DNA of 45,520 bases from Verrucomicrobiales bacterium (GCA_028047635.1 JAOFXR010000023.1:1-45520); one strand, 5' to 3'. Shown: positions 11,453-20,340, counted from the stretch's first letter. Notes: generated by a model from the sequence alone, not told the origin. Made by a program: numbers and translations.

Positions 11453-12652
11453 TTAGTCAGCCCAAAGCCAGCGGAGCATTTCCGGGAGCATCACGGCGGC
11501 GTGTCGGCTGCCGTGAAATCCGTCGCCCCACCAGTAGTGGTAATTGTAGTCCATGAACTTGAGTGCTGCTTCCATTTGCTTGTTGGCGAGAGGCCAGCTC
11601 CCGAACTGATTGTCGATGTCGTTCCGCTCTCCAAGTAATGCCGCGCGGATCGGTTTGCGTTCCGTTTTGCGAATCCATGAAGGGTAGACGTTTGCTCCCC
11701 GAATATCAGTAAAGGTGCCAACCCATCCGAGTACTTTTCCAAAGCGATCTGGTCTTTCCCACGCCGCGGTCCATGCAGCTGCGCAGCCGCTTGATCCTCC
11801 GGCTATGGCCCAGTCGGCAGGTTGGTCACTTAGCTTGAGATCGTGCTCTTTGGTTACGAAGGGGATAATCTCCTCAAGGAGAAAGGTGGCGTAGTCAGGT
11901 CCGAGTCCATCATATTCAAGGCTGCGGTTCTTCGGTTTGGCTCCGGCAGATTGGTCGGCGAGACGACCGGGATTGATAAAGATACCGATGGTTACGGGCA
12001 TTTCTCCCGAGGCAATGAGGTGGTCCATTACCGTGGGAGTGCGAAGCCCACCAACGAGATCACGATCTGCGTGGCGGAGGCCATCCTGGAAAACGAGCAG
12101 TGAAGCAGGCTTGCTCCCGTCGTATTGTTTGGGAACGTAGACGAGGAACTCACGATCGGTGTTCGGGAATACTTTTGAATCTTTCCAGCGGTGGGGATGG
12201 AGCGCGCCTTCGGGGATGCCCTCTTTACGAAACGATTCGGGCGGAGCGGTGTAGTGCTCGATTTTTATTTTCCCGTCGCCTATTTTTTTCCCGGAGGCGG
12301 TTTTCAGCTGGTAGCTGACGTCTTGAAAATTCCCGATGTCTTTGGCGAGGACGTAGAGACCGTCGTCGTTCAGTCGTGTCAGTTCACCGATCAGGGTTCC
12401 GTCATCTTTAACCGCTGAAACGGGTTCGTCCGAGAGAACTCCGACCACGAGAGTCGTTGCTTCGATCCATTTTTGTTTTCCTGTCTTGAGCCCTTTCTCT
12501 CCCCAGCTTGCTTTCACCTTTTTTTCAGCGAGTTCGTTGTTCGTTCCAATGAGTTTACTCAGTTCAATCGCAGGGGGAGGCGTCCATTTCTTTTCCTGCG
12601 AGACGACAGGCAGAGTGAGCGAAAGCAGAAAGATAATTGGGAGCCATTTCAT
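11453..12652 (-). CDS. Secreted putative esterase (esterase D/Fes-like, PF00756 type)
   Basis: A 399-residue exported protein with a signal peptide (1-19). Residues of about 60-135 look like a beta-sandwich N-terminal domain as in enterochelin-esterase-like enzymes, and residues 150-399 form the alpha/beta-hydrolase domain. The nucleophile elbow is G285-GSSG-289 with Ser287. LVFQDG (about residues 186-191) is the usual oxyanion-side strand, and FHGSRHA near the end provides the catalytic His. Related enzymes cleave feruloyl, acetyl or siderophore esters; a carbohydrate esterase role fits the setting but is inference. The start is 145 bp from the divergent BlaI-type gene. The NHL gene follows by 34 bp. 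Confidence 0.85.
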   Translation of the reverse strand: MKWLPIIFLLSLTLPVVSQEKKWTPPPAIELSKLIGTNNELAEKKVKASWGEKGLKTGKQKWIEATTLVVGVLSDEPVSAVKDDGTLIGELTRLNDDGLYVLAKDIGNFQDVSYQLKTASGKKIGDGKIKIEHYTAPPESFRKEGIPEGALHPHRWKDSKVFPNTDREFLVYVPKQYDGSKPASLLVFQDGLRHADRDLVGGLRTPTVMDHLIASGEMPVTIGIFINPGRLADQSAGAKPKNRSLEYDGLGPDYATFLLEEIIPFVTKEHDLKLSDQPADWAIAGGSSGCAAAWTAAWERPDRFGKVLGWVGTFTDIRGANVYPSWIRKTERKPIRAALLGERNDIDNQFGSWPLANKQMEAALKFMDYNYHYWWGDGFHGSRHAAVMLPEMLRWLWAD

Positions 12653-12691
12653 GATGAGAAGTAGAGGCGAATAGTAACCGCGTGAAAACTA

Positions 12692-12719
12692 TTGTTTCAG
12701 AGTGATCGCGGTATATTAA
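12692..12719 (+). promoter_or_regulatory. Candidate promoter for the BlaI/M56 operon
   Basis: TTGTTT (12692-12697) and TATTAA (12714-12719), 16 bp apart, are the best -35/-10-like pair upstream of the repressor gene. This would place transcription initiation just before the palindromes at 12739 and 12783, so bound repressor could block elongation or clearance. An alternative -35-like TTGACC at 12763-12768 lies between the palindromes but has no matching -10. This is a sequence guess only. Confidence 0.35.
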
Positions 12720-12722
12720 GGG

Positions 12723-12732
12723 TGCGAAAAAA
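12723..12732 (+). promoter_or_regulatory. Half operator-like site
   Basis: TGCGAAAAAA repeats the left ten bases of the two palindromes and starts exactly 16 bp before the first one, in direct abutment, but lacks the right arm. It may be a degenerate or auxiliary site. Confidence 0.35.
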
Positions 12733-12738
12733 ATAACG

Positions 12739-12754
12739 TGCGAAAAAAGTCGCA
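12739..12754 (+). promoter_or_regulatory. Operator-like palindrome 1 for the BlaI-type repressor
   Basis: TGCGAAAAAAGTCGCA contains the inverted arms TGCGA and TCGCA around a 6-bp A-rich centre. The identical 16-mer recurs at 12783. BlaI/MecI-type repressors bind as dimers to such dyads upstream of their own genes, so autoregulation is the natural reading. It differs from the classical staphylococcal TACA/TGTA dyad. Confidence 0.65.
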
Positions 12755-12782
12755 TCTTTTTATTGACCTCTGATCGGCAGTA

Positions 12783-12798
12783 TGCGAAAAAAGTCGCA
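12783..12798 (+). promoter_or_regulatory. Operator-like palindrome 2 overlapping the start codon
   Basis: A second exact copy of TGCGAAAAAAGTCGCA begins 44 bp after the first, close to four helical turns, and its last base is the A of the repressor's ATG. Binding here would block transcription into the operon. This position leaves no room for a Shine-Dalgarno sequence, so translation must rely on another mechanism. Confidence 0.65.
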
Positions 12799-13211
12799 TG
12801 CCAAAGAAAAAAGCAAACCTTGAGGACCCCGCCCTGAGTCGACGGGAGAGAGAAGTGATGGAAGTGCTTTTCCGAAATGAGAATGCTACCGCCCGTGATG
12901 TCTGGAGTGCTCTTGGTGAGGCGCGGACCTACTCGACGGTGCGAAAGCAGCTCAGCATTCTGGAGGAGAAAGGGCACGTGACTCATCGGGTGGAAGGCGG
13001 AACGTTTCTTTATTCCCCGCGAGTTGAACGAGAAGTGGCGGCGACGTCCGCGATGACCCGCCTCGTTGATACTTTTTTTCAAGGTTCCGTGGCCGGAGCT
13101 GTTTCGAGTTTGCTCGGTGACCCGGGGGGCAATATCTCAGCAGAAGAGCTGGAGCGAATTTCCGGATTGATTGAGGAAGCCCGGAAAAACAGAGAGGGGA
13201 AACAGTCATGA
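12798..13211 (+). CDS. BlaI/MecI/CopY-family transcriptional repressor
   Basis: A 137-residue protein of normal length for the family. Residues about 12-80 form the winged helix: LSRREREVMEVLF, the recognition-helix region ARDVWSALG...TYSTVRKQLSILEEKG, and the wing VEGGTFLYSP. The C-terminal third (MTRLVDTFF...SAEELERISGLIEEARK) is the usual dimerisation helix and the segment that is cut in characterised relatives. Family role: represses its operon until a membrane M56 protease signals its cleavage. The stop overlaps the start of the M56 gene (ATGA, 13208-13211), so the two are translationally coupled. Two 16-bp palindromes just upstream are probable operators. The ligand and the rest of the regulon are unknown. 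Confidence 0.92.
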   Translation: MPKKKANLEDPALSRREREVMEVLFRNENATARDVWSALGEARTYSTVRKQLSILEEKGHVTHRVEGGTFLYSPRVEREVAATSAMTRLVDTFFQGSVAGAVSSLLGDPGGNISAEELERISGLIEEARKNREGKQS

Positions 13212-15238
13212 TCGATCAAAACACTATCTTGGTTCTCGCTGAGTATCTCGGGAAGTCAGCCATCCTGATTGCGCTCGGATTTGCCTTTGTTCAGCTCTTT
13301 GGAAAGCTCTCGCCTGCGGCAAAGCACACTCTCCTGCTGCGTGTCTTTGCGTTCGGCGTGCTGATTCCGTTACTCTGGTTGCTGTTTCCACGGTGGGGGG
13401 TGATTCCTGTGGGTGATCCTGCCGCCTCAGGAGAGGTGATTCCGATCGGCACCGGCTTCGTTTTTAGCGAATCGTCCACTCCGGTCATTTCGAGTGAGGC
13501 GCTGCCGATTGCTCCGACAGAAGGTTCTTTTCGACCTGGGTGGGTTGAGTTGGTTTTCGGCGTGTGGATTTTGGGAATGCTAGCATTCTTCGCTCGATCA
13601 TTGATTGCCGTCCGGTTTTTGCGAAGGCTCGAGAACGAGGCGGGGCCTGTTAGTGGTGAGATCACCCTGAGATTTACGGAGCTGCGAGCGGGGATATGCC
13701 CTCAGAGCAAAGCCGAACTGCTCGCTTCATCTTCGGTGCACTCCGCGTTCACCTGGGGAATCTTTCGTCCGCGAATTGTTTTGCCGGAAGCTGCCTCTGG
13801 TTGGTCCTACGTCGATCTAGAAATGGTATTGATGCACGAGCTTGAGCATGTACGTCGAAAGGATGCCTTGGCAGTTTGCATTTCTAGAATTTTCCTCGCT
13901 CTGAACTGGGTGAACCCGCTGGCTTGGATGGCAATTCGCAAGACGGTTCAACTTAGAGAGGAAGCTTGTGATAGACGTGTTTTGCGATCCGGGTATCCCG
14001 GTCAGAACTATGCGGAAATGTTGTTCCGTCAGGCTTCATCTGTCGCATCTCCCCTTTGGCGAACTTCGGCAACCGCGGTCGCAGAAACTGGAACCATAGA
14101 AAAACGAATAAAAATGATACTGAACCCAAATACCGAAACTGATAATAGGAAGGCTTATGCTTCCCTCATAAATAAAGTGTTGCCAACTGCGATGATGCTG
14201 ATCGTTCTCGTTGTGGGAATGGCAGGGTGGGCGGAAGGGGCCAAAGGCGTGCCGGAGAATGATGAGACTGCTGAGAAGTTGGAATCTCTGATTCTTCCGA
14301 AGGTCGAGTTTAATGATACTCCGCTTTCGGATGCTTTGATGTTTCTCCAGCAGAGAAGCGTGGAGCTGGATCCCGAGAGAAAGGGGATCGTGATTTTGGA
14401 TACGCGGAAAAGAGGGAAGAAATTCTACGATACCAATATCACCTTAAAGTTGAGCAATGTGCCCATGGAGGAGGCGCTTCGATACGCGACGTCATTGGCT
14501 CAATTGGGCTTTTCCATTAAAGATGGCGCGGTAGTAGTGGAAAATATTGAGCTCAAACCGGTGGGGCAGAATCCTTTACTGAAGGGGAATCAAAGGAAGA
14601 TGAAAGAGATCAGACTTCCCTCGATTGAGTTTCGTGATACGCCGTTGAAGGATGCGCTGGCTTTCATTCAGATGAAGTCCGTCGAACTGGACAAGACGAC
14701 CAAAGATCGCTCTAAAAAAGGAGTGAATGTGATACTTGATGACGAGGGAGGGAATGCAGACGTTCGCATCACGCTTAAGCTTACCGATGTGCCGCTATCC
14801 GAAGCTTTTCGGTATATCTCTGAGCTTTCTCAGGCAAAATATGCGGTGGAAGCTCATGCGATACGAATCTATTTCGCGAAAGGAGATGAGAGCTCTTCCA
14901 AAGAGGTAGCCGAGTATAGCGTCGAAGCTAAAAGGGAAATCGCTGTCGTTCAGAAAAAAATGGACGAAATCGTTTTCCCTTCCGTTGAATTCAGAGAGAC
15001 TCCACTGCCTGATGCTTTGAGATTCATTCAGCAGAGATCGGTCGAACTCGATACGTCAACCGACGATCCGGGTATGAAAGGGATCAATGTTGTTCTGGAT
15101 GGAGGCGATGATTCGCGCGTTACTTTGAAGGTATCAAATGCTTCACTGGAGACTGTTTTGAAATATACTGCTACTCAGGCAGGTGGCGAAATTGAGGTCG
15201 GACCGAACGCAGTTGTAGTTCGAATTTCCGGTGAGTAG
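13208..15238 (+). CDS. M56 (BlaR1/MecR1-type) membrane protease with three C-terminal STN-like repeats
   Basis: A 676-residue membrane sensor. Hydrophobic segments lie at about 7-30, 38-60, 108-132 and 315-336. The zinc-protease motif is H210-ELE-H214, followed by EEACDRRVL (about residues 256-264) as in MecR1-type proteases. In BlaR1/MecR1 the last membrane helix leads into a penicillin-binding domain; here there is no SxxK or KTG box. Instead three copies of a domain of about 90 residues begin at L358, M465 and M585, each with the pattern LPxxEFxxTPLxDAL, xxSVELD, an xxILD-like strand and a TLKLSNVPLxEALRY-like end. This resembles the short N-terminal domain of secretins and TonB receptors. 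Family knowledge supports cleavage signalling to the overlapping BlaI-type repressor; the signal sensed is unknown. Confidence 0.88.
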   Translation: MIDQNTILVLAEYLGKSAILIALGFAFVQLFGKLSPAAKHTLLLRVFAFGVLIPLLWLLFPRWGVIPVGDPAASGEVIPIGTGFVFSESSTPVISSEALPIAPTEGSFRPGWVELVFGVWILGMLAFFARSLIAVRFLRRLENEAGPVSGEITLRFTELRAGICPQSKAELLASSSVHSAFTWGIFRPRIVLPEAASGWSYVDLEMVLMHELEHVRRKDALAVCISRIFLALNWVNPLAWMAIRKTVQLREEACDRRVLRSGYPGQNYAEMLFRQASSVASPLWRTSATAVAETGTIEKRIKMILNPNTETDNRKAYASLINKVLPTAMMLIVLVVGMAGWAEGAKGVPENDETAEKLESLILPKVEFNDTPLSDALMFLQQRSVELDPERKGIVILDTRKRGKKFYDTNITLKLSNVPMEEALRYATSLAQLGFSIKDGAVVVENIELKPVGQNPLLKGNQRKMKEIRLPSIEFRDTPLKDALAFIQMKSVELDKTTKDRSKKGVNVILDDEGGNADVRITLKLTDVPLSEAFRYISELSQAKYAVEAHAIRIYFAKGDESSSKEVAEYSVEAKREIAVVQKKMDEIVFPSVEFRETPLPDALRFIQQRSVELDTSTDDPGMKGINVVLDGGDDSRVTLKVSNASLETVLKYTATQAGGEIEVGPNAVVVRISGE

Positions 15239-15248
15239 GAATGGAGGC

Positions 15249-15713
15249 TCAGAAATTAGAGGGCAGAATCTGTCTGCCCTCGGATTCTTCGATTACCTTT
15301 GCGGCAACGCGGAGCCGTCCTTTCGCAGGCTCACCGATATGGGCGGTGACACTTTGAAGCCAGAGCATTGAGGTTTTTCTCGCCCCGTGAAATTCCGTCC
15401 ACGGGATGAAGAGAAGAGGGTGTGAAAACTTGAATAAGAAACCCGGTTGAATAAAGAGGCCGGTTTCATTGGCGGTGCAGTCGAGCGCTCCTTTGTAGGA
15501 GACGAACCCGACCTCTCCATAAACTCCGGTCCACGTTTTACCGGTAGGTTTTTCTTCGCTGCTATAGTGTTTTGCGAGGCGCTTCCAGCCTCCGAGATCG
15601 CTGAGGATCCAAATCACGAAACACCAAAAGCACGGAAAGATGACAAAAAAGGCAAGTGGGATGAGGACGATTACCCACACAGGCAGGTCGGCTGGTGGGA
15701 TCTCTTCGTTCAT
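15249..15713 (-). CDS. Small membrane protein of unknown function
   Basis: A 154-residue protein with one strong hydrophobic stretch (about 11-38, WVIVLIPLAFFVIFPCFWCF and onward), which could span the membrane once or as a hairpin. A soluble part follows, with beta-like segments and a moderately conserved-looking block KTWTGVYGEVGFVSYKGA. I do not recognise a family. It is convergent with the M56 gene (10 bp apart) and lies 17 bp downstream of a DUF1501 gene on the same strand, so it may be the last gene of that transcript. It carries a perfect hairpin in its final codons. Confidence 0.65.
   Translation of the reverse strand: MNEEIPPADLPVWVIVLIPLAFFVIFPCFWCFVIWILSDLGGWKRLAKHYSSEEKPTGKTWTGVYGEVGFVSYKGALDCTANETGLFIQPGFLFKFSHPLLFIPWTEFHGARKTSMLWLQSVTAHIGEPAKGRLRVAAKVIEESEGRQILPSNF
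15259..15281. terminator. Perfect hairpin between convergent genes
   Basis: GAGGGCAGA (15259-15267), loop ATCTG, TCTGCCCTC (15273-15281): a 9-bp perfect stem at the meeting point of the M56 gene (plus) and the small membrane protein gene (minus), inside the latter's last codons. Only a short TAATTT follows on the minus strand. It is a plausible shared terminator for the two convergent transcripts. Confidence 0.45.
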
Positions 15714-15730
15714 GCGAATGAGGACTCGTG

Positions 15731-17170
15731 CTAAGCCAGGATATCTTTCACGACATGGCCGTGGACATCCGTTAGTCGAAAGTGCCTGCCTTGATACTGA
15801 TAGGTGAGGCGCTCATGATCAATACCAAGAAGGTGCAACATCGTCGCATGAAAATCATGAACGTGGACGCCCCCATCAACCACGTTGTAGCCGTAGTCGT
15901 CGGTCTGGCCATGCGTGTAGCCTCCTTTGACGCCACCTCCGGCCATCCAGATGGAAAAGCAACGGGGGTGATGATCGCGTCCGAAATTCGTCGCATTAAA
16001 TTTACCCTGACAGTAGTTCGTTCGCCCAAACTCTCCGCCCCAGACGACGAGGGTGTCTTCGAGAAGCCCTCGCTGTTTCAGATCGGTGATCAGTGCCGCT
16101 GAGGGCTGATCAGTTTCCTTGCACTGCTTTTTAATTCCGCCCGGGACGCCACCGTGGTGATCCCAGCCCTGATGGTAAAGCTGGATGAACTGCACTCCCT
16201 GTTCAGCAAGGCGTCGCGCGAGAAGGCAGTTGGCAGCGAAGGTGCCGGGCTTGCGTGCGCCCTCTCCGTAAAGTTCAAAAGTGGCGTCCGATTCTGTTGT
16301 GAGGTCGGTGACTTCCGGAATGGAGGTCTGCATGCGAAAGCCCATTTCGTATTGGGCGATGCGGGTTTCGAGGGCGTCGTCACCGTTTTTGGCGAGTTGG
16401 TGCTGATGGAGCGCTTCGAGCCGATCCAGCATTTTGCGCCGTGACTTTCGGTCGAGCCCTTTTGGATTGTTGAGGTAAAGAACGGCATCTTTGTCAGCGC
16501 GGAAGCGAACCCCGTCATGTTTTCCGGGAAGAAAACCACTTCCCCAGAGGCGGCTCACGAGTGGCTGGCCACCTTTGTCTTTTGTCACAAGAACGACAAA
16601 AGACGGCAGGTTTTTATTCATCGAACCAAGGCCATAAGACATCCATGAGCCGATGCTGGGCCGACCGGCGAGCTGCGATCCGCTTTGCATGAAGGTGACG
16701 CCGGGGCCGTGATTGATCGCCTCGGTATACATCGAGTTCACCACGGTGATTTCGTCGGCGACTTTCGATGTGTAGGGAAGTTGATCGCACATCCAGGTGC
16801 CGCCTTTTCCATGCTGCGCAAATTCGAATGGCGATCCCACCAACGGAAGGCTCGCCTGATTTCCTGACATTCCGGTAAGGCGCTGGCCTTTTCGGATTGA
16901 GTCGGGGAGTTCCTTCCCCTGTTCTTCGCGGAGTTTCGGTTTGTGATCAAACAGATCCATGTGCGAGGGACCTCCTGCTTGAAACAGATAAATGACGCGT
17001 TTCGCCTTGGGGGCAGCTGAAAGAAAGGAGGGCGCGTGAGGTGCCGCTTCTGCTGAGCCCATGAGTTGGGAGAGGGCAACGCTTCCCAGACCACCGCCAA
17101 GCGAGGCGAGGGCCGAACGTCGGCTCATGCCGAAAGGAGTTTCGAATCCGGTGCAGGGTGAATTTTGCAT
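15731..17170 (-). CDS. DUF1501 family protein, Tat-exported
   Basis: A 479-residue DUF1501 protein. The N-terminus contains a twin-arginine signal (MSRRSALASLGGG at about residues 15-27; either the first ATG or M15 could be the start). Family landmarks: YLFQAGGPSHMDLFDHKP, NHGPGVTFMQ, RPSIGSWMSYGLGS, QLYHQGWDHHGG, VVWGGEFGRT and GRDHHPRCFS. The His/Asp-rich segments probably bind metal, as expected for the alkaline-phosphatase-like fold; the reaction is not established. It begins 13 bp after the partner DUF1549/DUF1553 gene at 17184. It is nearer in sequence to the DUF1501 at 25861 than to the one at 4971, sharing GRDHHPxxF and the ending of a short HG-containing tail. Confidence 0.92.
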   Translation of the reverse strand: MQNSPCTGFETPFGMSRRSALASLGGGLGSVALSQLMGSAEAAPHAPSFLSAAPKAKRVIYLFQAGGPSHMDLFDHKPKLREEQGKELPDSIRKGQRLTGMSGNQASLPLVGSPFEFAQHGKGGTWMCDQLPYTSKVADEITVVNSMYTEAINHGPGVTFMQSGSQLAGRPSIGSWMSYGLGSMNKNLPSFVVLVTKDKGGQPLVSRLWGSGFLPGKHDGVRFRADKDAVLYLNNPKGLDRKSRRKMLDRLEALHQHQLAKNGDDALETRIAQYEMGFRMQTSIPEVTDLTTESDATFELYGEGARKPGTFAANCLLARRLAEQGVQFIQLYHQGWDHHGGVPGGIKKQCKETDQPSAALITDLKQRGLLEDTLVVWGGEFGRTNYCQGKFNATNFGRDHHPRCFSIWMAGGGVKGGYTHGQTDDYGYNVVDGGVHVHDFHATMLHLLGIDHERLTYQYQGRHFRLTDVHGHVVKDILA

Positions 17171-17183
17171 AGAGGGAGAGGGT

Positions 17184-20100
17184 TTAGCGTTTGGTGATGC
17201 CCTCGTCGAAGTTCATGAGAGTCGTGACTAGCGTTGTCGCGGCCGCGATGTCTGCTACCTGCTCTTCAGTTGGCGCGGGGCTGTTCCCGGCGGCAATCAG
17301 CTCCTTTGCTGCTGGCAGGTTGGAAGTGAAATGTGCCTTCTGCTCAGTGAGAAGGTCGGCGAGAATTTGATGTTCGGTTTCGTCAGGCGCTCGAGTCGTG
17401 AGGCGTTGAAATGCCTCGAGAATAATCGCGTTCTCGTCGTCTCCGTGTTTCGTGACAAGGTCGGTAGCAAGGTGGCGTGCCGCTTCGACAAACTGTGGCG
17501 AGTTGAGCATGACGAGTCCCTGCAACGGTGTGTCAGTCTTTTCAAGTCTCACTCGGCAGACGTCTCGCTTGGATGCGTTGAGCGTGGTCATGAGTGGTGC
17601 AGGAGCCGTTTGTTTCCAATAGGTGTAGAGGCTGCGTCGATAGAGGTCATCGCCTTTGCCGATTTTCGAGGGTTTGAAGGAGACTTCGATGTCGTAAGGT
17701 TTGACTGATGGGCCTCCTGTTTTGTCGGCTAACAAACCACTAACCGCGAGTGCGTTGTCCCTGATCATTTCTGCGGACAGTCGCGGGGCCGGGAAGCGGT
17801 AGAGAAGGGTGTTGGTAGGATCCTGCGTGACAAGTTCACCGGAGCGGACTTCAGATTCCTGTCGGTAAGTGGCTGAGAGAACCATTTGTTTGAGCAGGTG
17901 TTGCACATTCCATCCGTTGGCGGTAAAGTCGCGGGCAAGCCAATCGAGCAGCGCCGGGTGAGAGGGAACGTGACCCTGGCTGCCGAAATCCTCGGTGGTG
18001 GAAACAAGTCCATTTCCAAAGAGCATTTGCCAATAGCGATTCACCGTGACCCGTGCAGTAAGGGGATTGTTGTCCGCGACCGTCCATTGGGCGAGAGCGA
18101 GTCGATCTTTGGGAGTGTCCTCTGGAATGGGCGGCAAAAAGTGAGGGGTATCGGGAGAGACCGGCTCTCCACGATTGGAGTAGAGCCCCCGATCGAGAAG
18201 GTAGTTTTGTCGTGACGAGCCACTCTCTTGCATCACCATGATTTCAGGGATTTTTTTGACAAGCTCCGAGCGTTCCTGGCGATGTTTGGTTAGTGCTGCC
18301 TTTGTCGCGGTGGCTTCTTTCTCGATCGTGCTGCGGTAGAATCCGATATCCGGCGAGATGGTTTTTGAATTCCCGGCAATGCCGGCTGCCTCGGCGGGGC
18401 TAAGCTGATGTTCAAACACTTTAAATTCATCGACGAGTCCGTTTTTAAATCCGTTGTCGCGCATACGCTGGCCTATGACGATGGTGTCGCTTCCGCCGCC
18501 CGTGATCTCCCGGGTGAGATTGTCCCAAACGACTTCAGTTTCGATCGGGTCTCCATCGACATAGAGTTTGAGACCACTCGCTTTGCTCGATCCGTCATAG
18601 GTCATCGAGACGTGTTTCCATTTACCGGGGGGGAGGGCTTCCTTCGCGCGTACGCGCATTGCATTCCCCGGGTAAAAATGAATGAGAGCAGCGCTCAGTT
18701 TTCCCTCCTCGAGAAGCAACTCGTATCCCCGGCTCGCGGCATCGGTCCACGCTTTCGAGCGGCTGAAAACAACGGCACGTTCTTTCACGTCCGGCGTGTT
18801 GATCCATAGGCTGATGGAGAACTCGTCATCGCGAGTGAAATTCCCCACCGGTAAAGTGATCGCGTCATCACCGGTTAGTTTTACGCCTTTTCCAATCCTG
18901 CCTTCAACGGTGGTGTTTTTGTTAGAGGATTTCGCGGGCTCGCCATCTTTGATTGAGTTGGCGAATGCACTTTTTTCTTTCGGCTCAAAAGAAAAAGAAG
19001 CGACTGGTTGGGTTACTTCGACGAGGGGGTTTGTCTTGGCCCAAGTCGTAAAAGTTTCTGTCGTAGATTCTGCTATCGTTCCGAGTGCGTTTTCAGACGT
19101 AGCTATGTCTTTTTCCAGTAATGCCAGTTTCTTGGATTGGTTTTCATCGGGTAACCACAAGGTTGGCGTCGGAACGGCAGGCGTGAAAAACGAGTAAAGC
19201 CCCGCCTCGTCAATATTCGAAAAGAAGGCCGAGAGCTGATAGTAATCTTTCGCCGTGGTCGGGTCATATTTGTGATCGTGGCAGCGGCAGCACTCCATCG
19301 TCAGGCCGAGGAATGCCGTGCCGTAGGTGTGCAACCGATCCGAGACATATTCAGTCCGAAATTCTTCGGGAACACTTCCGCCTTCGACTTTTTGCGGGTG
19401 GAGACGGTTGAAGGTCGTCGCGAGAATTTGATCCCGAGTCGGATTCGGGAGGAGATCTCCGGCGAGCTGCCAGGTGATAAAATCGTCGTAGGGAAGGTTG
19501 TCTTTGAAAGACTGAATGACCCAGTCACGCCACGGCCAAACGGTGCGATCTCTATCGACTTGAAATCCGTAAGTGTCCGAATAGCGCGCGACATTGAGCC
19601 ACTCGCCTGTCATCCTCTCTGCGTAGCTGTCGCGAGAGAAAAGGTTATCAACAATCTTCTCGTAGGCTTTAGGGGATTGGTCGGCGAGAAAGGCTTCGAG
19701 TTCATCCACTGTCGGAGGCAATCCCGTGAGATCGAACGTGACGCGGCGAAGCCACTTCTCTCGCGTCGTCTCCTTCGATGGTTCGAAACCTTCTTCGGCG
19801 AGGCGTTGCTGAACGAACGCATCGATGGGACTTTTTGCCTCATCAGACTTTAGCTCGGGAACCGGAATCGTTTCCGGGATGGGAACGAAGGCCCAATGAT
19901 CCGCATACTTGGCACCCTCCTCAATCCACTGATCAAGGATCGCGATTTCCTTTGGAGAAAGTTTCATCTTTGCTTCGGGAGGAGGCATGATGTCGGTTGG
20001 ATCATCCGAGTGAATCCTCCAGTGGGTTTCACTCTTTTTGAGATTTCCGGCAACGACTCCAAAGTAGTCGCCGAGGTCTTCCGTAGCATGCTCAAGCGTA

Positions 20101-20258
20101 TCGATGCGAAACTCGGACTTCTGATTCGTCGCGTCAGGGCCATGACATTTGAAACACTTGTCCGAAATAATGGGACGAACGTCACGGTTGAAATCGATCT
20201 CTTTTCCGTGGCTCAGGCCGCCAGTGAAAATGAGGAAAATGGAAATATAAAAACGCAT
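17184..20258 (-). CDS. Planctomycete cytochrome C / DUF1549 / LamG / DUF1553 multidomain protein
   Basis: A 1024-residue exported protein. A signal peptide (about 1-18) is followed at once by the cytochrome domain with C35-FKC-H39 and the distal MPPPEAK segment. DUF1549 (about 145-345) has a second haem-like CxxCH at C323 in CCRCHDHKYDP. A LamG/concanavalin-like domain (about 420-625) is inserted before DUF1553 (about 720-1000, with VTVNRYWQMLFGNGLV and PAPRLSAEMIRDN). So this protein carries the same modules as the one at 6298 but with LamG in a different place. Family knowledge: exported, typical of Planctomycetota and Verrucomicrobiota, function unproven. The DUF1501 partner follows 13 bp downstream. 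The gene is divergent from the YkgJ-like gene at 20341 (82 bp). Confidence 0.92.
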   Translation of the reverse strand: MRFYISIFLIFTGGLSHGKEIDFNRDVRPIISDKCFKCHGPDATNQKSEFRIDTLEHATEDLGDYFGVVAGNLKKSETHWRIHSDDPTDIMPPPEAKMKLSPKEIAILDQWIEEGAKYADHWAFVPIPETIPVPELKSDEAKSPIDAFVQQRLAEEGFEPSKETTREKWLRRVTFDLTGLPPTVDELEAFLADQSPKAYEKIVDNLFSRDSYAERMTGEWLNVARYSDTYGFQVDRDRTVWPWRDWVIQSFKDNLPYDDFITWQLAGDLLPNPTRDQILATTFNRLHPQKVEGGSVPEEFRTEYVSDRLHTYGTAFLGLTMECCRCHDHKYDPTTAKDYYQLSAFFSNIDEAGLYSFFTPAVPTPTLWLPDENQSKKLALLEKDIATSENALGTIAESTTETFTTWAKTNPLVEVTQPVASFSFEPKEKSAFANSIKDGEPAKSSNKNTTVEGRIGKGVKLTGDDAITLPVGNFTRDDEFSISLWINTPDVKERAVVFSRSKAWTDAASRGYELLLEEGKLSAALIHFYPGNAMRVRAKEALPPGKWKHVSMTYDGSSKASGLKLYVDGDPIETEVVWDNLTREITGGGSDTIVIGQRMRDNGFKNGLVDEFKVFEHQLSPAEAAGIAGNSKTISPDIGFYRSTIEKEATATKAALTKHRQERSELVKKIPEIMVMQESGSSRQNYLLDRGLYSNRGEPVSPDTPHFLPPIPEDTPKDRLALAQWTVADNNPLTARVTVNRYWQMLFGNGLVSTTEDFGSQGHVPSHPALLDWLARDFTANGWNVQHLLKQMVLSATYRQESEVRSGELVTQDPTNTLLYRFPAPRLSAEMIRDNALAVSGLLADKTGGPSVKPYDIEVSFKPSKIGKGDDLYRRSLYTYWKQTAPAPLMTTLNASKRDVCRVRLEKTDTPLQGLVMLNSPQFVEAARHLATDLVTKHGDDENAIILEAFQRLTTRAPDETEHQILADLLTEQKAHFTSNLPAAKELIAAGNSPAPTEEQVADIAAATTLVTTLMNFDEGITKR

Positions 20259-20340
20259 CAGGCTGGATAAAGAGCTTTGCTTTCAGTGGTCACAGGGAAA
20301 CGTAGCTGAATCAGATGATCTCACGAAGTAATAATAAGCG

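Noticed and set aside
12564-13082. Minus-strand frame of 172 codons across the esterase/BlaI intergenic region
   Set aside because: It overlaps both real genes and the operator region, and its translation is unlike any family.
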